Below are positions 9,485-11,500 of a stretch of DNA of 11,500 nucleotides, piece after piece. The DNA lies in the NCBI GenBank assembly GCA_905221605.1, contig CAJNDS010002135.1, positions 883,501-895,000 of the forward strand. Direction: 5' to 3'. The position numbers and the translations under genes were made by a program. Source of the stretch: Symbiodinium natans (taxonomy: Eukaryota > Sar > Dinophyceae > Suessiales > Symbiodiniaceae). The notes under the pieces were generated by a model that was not told the origin of the DNA, did not search any database, and worked only from the letters and a program-made list of their open reading frames with translations. Position 1 is the first letter of the stretch. Each line of letters begins with the position of its first letter.

Positions 9485-10492
9485 GTCTTCGATATATTCC
9501 GCGTGACGCATTTGGAACGCCGCTTGAAACCAAGTCCGGCTCCTGCATCTATTCCGGCACAGCATCCGGCTTCGACGGCTGGAAGTTCAGGACCCAGGCT
9601 CGTGTACTACAACACCGTGAACGCATGAGGCGCGAGTTAACCAAGGTTCTTCTTGCTCGTATGCCGAATGGCAGAGGCAGGAGTGGACCAGCTAATGGTT
9701 CCAGATCCTTGGACAGCGTACCGGAGACGGCCGAGAACTCAGGGAGGACAGAGTCCCCAAGTCCAGGGTGATGCTGAACAAGCTCCCGCACTTGCAGATA
9801 CTGCAGAGGCATCCGCCCGTAGCCCTGGACAAGAAGCAGAAGATTTCAGCAGTGTTACAGGGCGCCGTTGATGATACCGGGAATGCCCGAGAGCGACGCT
9901 TTCCATCTTGCAAGAGTTTCAGCAAGACAGGTTCCAACGCATTCATAGAAATGCGTACATGCAAGAAGTGTGGTTGGGCGCAGAAGAACAAGAAGACGAT
10001 TGAACTAGCCAACCCAGGGACATGCGCACATCCCAATGTTGATAGAAGAGGTTCTACGCAGCCCGCGCAGCCTGCAAGGATTGTGGCACAGTGCTTGATG
10101 AACTGCCGCAGGAAGAGCGAAAGGCTCGAGAGGCTACAGCTGCCATAGTGCAGAATGCCAATACCTTGGACTTTGACCCTCTACGAGCCATAGCTGGCTC
10201 GGCTAGGCAGTCCTACCCTATCGAGACTGTAGTACCAGCTCTCGAGGAGTTCAGGAGTGCAGTGGAAGAAAACTTCCTCAATGAACCTAGCATAGAGCTA
10301 GTAGGTCTGAAGGGAAATCGAGCGGCGTATATGGAGTGTTGCAGTAGTTGCACGTTCAGCGAAGTTGCATCAGTTCCTACGTGTTCAGACAATGACTTTT
10401 CATCCGATGAGAAGATGTTTCGCGACGACGACAACGATGAGGTTCGATCAGATGACGAAAAAGTTACCACAGAAATTGAGACGCGTGAGTAA
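9472..10492 (+). pseudogene. Gag-like region broken by frameshifts
   Basis: Frame 1 (9472-9660) contains YSGTASGFDGWKFRTQARVL, like the W-x-F/R motif near the start of Copia-type Gag proteins. Readable protein then moves to frame 2 (to 9871) and frame 3 (9768-10045). Frame 3 carries CKKCG at 9960-9974 and CAH at 10023-10031. It returns to frame 2 (10046-10492), with CKDCG at 10073-10087 followed by an acidic, Asp/Glu-rich tail. The CxxC…CxH…CxxC set could be a zinc-binding unit cut by a frameshift between 10031 and 10046. No single frame spans it, so the copy is not expected to make intact protein unless introns or frameshifting restore the frame. Overlapping minus-strand frames are treated as shadows. 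Confidence 0.5.
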
Positions 10493-11260
10493 TCAAAACG
10501 GTGTCGTGTTGTCAACAAGGCCAATTGACTACAGTGCTAGAAAGGAAAACCCTCCCCGTCGTTGACGGAAGAAGGCCAGGATGTCGACGAGATAACATCG
10601 AATGATGAGACCACGTCGCAACCACATCTCATAGAGATTCCCATGCCCTTCAAGACCTCCGAAGAGGAGAGAGTGTTTGATGAACACATGATGTCTCGAG
10701 ATGATGGCGACTGTGTGACTTTCAGTGCTATCGCAGACTACCAAGTTGCAGCATCGATCGAGACGGAGAAGGGAAGGAGGAAGCCAAGGCAAAGATAAGA
10801 GCGCTCAGATGGAATGGGGAATATTCTCAATGTCATATCAGTTGCTATGTTTTCACCCTGAAATACATTGGCGACGTTCCATGATGCATTCTTTGTTTCG
10901 GCCATGGGTGAGACAAGAAGAACTATAACGGTCCACCGAAATGGTGATGTATTCTTTCATTGTTCAAACTGGTTAATTACAAGCTCTAGCATCGACTTAC
11001 AGTATTTCTTCAGTTGGTTGGTACAATGGGGCGATATCCTCACATTTTCCAACGATTCGAAGAGACACGTGGGATTACACCTTCTTTCTCTTACAGTACA
11101 ATGGCCACGGCAGACAATCAGTACGATGGAATGGCTACGGAGAAAACTCCGCTGCATTTACTCCGCTACAGTACGTACAGTACTTTGCCTCACGAATGTG
11201 AGAGTGCGGCGAACTAGTTTGAATGACCTTTTTTTCCTGACAAAGAAGTCGATGTGACTC
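10493..11260 (+). other. Retrotransposon 3' interior, decayed coding or untranslated DNA
   Basis: Short open stretches occur in all frames: acidic at 10562-10798, and aromatic and glycine-bearing (YNGHGRQ, WNGYGENSAAF) at 10977-11198. None shows a recognisable catalytic motif. The words TACAGTAC and TACAATGG recur at 11024-11180. I find no protease, integrase or reverse transcriptase signature. Confidence 0.45.
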
Positions 11261-11274
11261 GGAGATAAGACGGG
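11261..11274 (+). promoter_or_regulatory. Polypurine tract
   Basis: GGAGATAAGACGGG, 12 of 14 purines, directly abuts the right LTR's TGTG. This is the expected position of the plus-strand primer. Confidence 0.55.
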
Positions 11275-11456
11275 TGTGAAGTTCTACCTGTTTTGTCGTC
11301 TGTGTAGTGTGTAGCCGAGGTCACATCTCCTGAAGTTCTGAAGAACCCCCGTTAATAAGAGGGCGTAGGTTCAGTTTCGTCTTACTCGCCACAGGCCTTG
11401 AGCTCAGACCTCAACTGCCGAAAAAGTGCTACGCAGTCGCTGCTCATCCACGCTCC
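11275..11456 (+). repeat. Right long terminal repeat, 3' end missing
   Basis: It begins TGTGAAGTTCTACC and ends at CACGCTCC, lacking the final CTCA of the left copy. Apart from one internal gap and a scrambled patch near 11340-11360, the two copies are very similar. Confidence 0.75.
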
Positions 11457-11460
11457 GTGG

Positions 11461-11496
11461 GAAGATGCAGGTGATACTGCATCCGGAGAGGCGGAT
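11461..11496 (+). CDS. Second copy of the acidic exon's 3' end, cut by the window edge
   Basis: It matches 9010-9045 at 32 of 36 bases and continues with the same donor bases GTGC to the window end. It encodes EDAGDTASGEAD. It starts almost directly after the right LTR, with no telomere array between. It may be the start of a duplicated gene segment beyond the window. Confidence 0.5.
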
Positions 11497-11500
11497 GTGC

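Larger units (their letters stand above)
9110..11456 (+). mobile_element. Degenerate, non-autonomous LTR retrotransposon
   Basis: Direct repeats at 9110-9315 and 11275-11456 bracket 1.96 kb. The left repeat starts TGTGA and can end in CA. A primer-binding site follows within a few bases and a purine-rich tract precedes the right repeat. The interior has Gag-like traces in shifted frames but no recognisable protease, integrase or reverse transcriptase, and is too short to hold them. It would have to be mobilised by a related full-length element. No target duplication is seen: the left flank is a telomere-like array and the right flank an exon copy. The Gag-like motif and the initiator-tRNA primer site suggest Copia affinity, but this is inference. 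Confidence 0.72.

Noticed and set aside
9692-10036. 114-codon minus-strand reading frame
   Set aside because: It lies opposite the Gag-like region, whose plus-strand motifs are more convincing; it is a shadow.

Overview
The window looks like nuclear DNA of a eukaryote whose telomere unit is TTTAGGG, a type found in plants, many algae and several alveolates. Nothing here is prokaryotic: no operon-like reading frames, no ribosome binding sites, and short open stretches bounded by GT and AG. An alga, possibly a dinoflagellate- or chromerid-like alveolate, is my best guess, held weakly.

Region 1 (about 1-9109) is a mosaic of roughly 40 telomere-like arrays in both orientations, alternating with 40-200 bp of non-telomeric DNA. 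I read it as one intron-rich plus-strand gene, incomplete at both window ends. About 26 short exons (26-209 nt) can be chained from 78 to 8736 with GT donors, AG acceptors and matching codon phase at every junction. About half of the donors are supplied by the first telomere-like unit itself (exon|GTTTAGGG). Many introns carry a TTTAGGG array near the 5' end and a CCCTAAA array near the 3' end, so they could fold into long hairpins; one (913-995) is almost nothing but telomere repeat. I do not recognise the roughly 600-codon product. Phases were chosen by eye among several open frames, so individual exons are tentative.

Between the arrays the introns hold repeated non-coding families: a miniature inverted-repeat element with two copies (1156-1260 and 8778-8867, the second flanked by 8-bp direct repeats), a hairpin-bearing repeat B (643-745 and 8190-8291), and repeat C (1307-1353 and 5092-5138).

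Region 2 (9110-11456) is a short, degenerate LTR retrotransposon. Its terminal repeats are about 200 and 182 bp. A primer-binding site resembling that for initiator methionine tRNA follows the left repeat, and a purine-rich tract precedes the right one. A frameshifted Gag-like region lies inside, with no recognisable protease, integrase or reverse transcriptase. Immediately after the right LTR the window ends in a second copy of the 3' end of the last exon (11461-11496 against 9010-9045). The four differences between the copies all fall on third codon positions, which supports that exon's frame and suggests a duplication around the retrotransposon.
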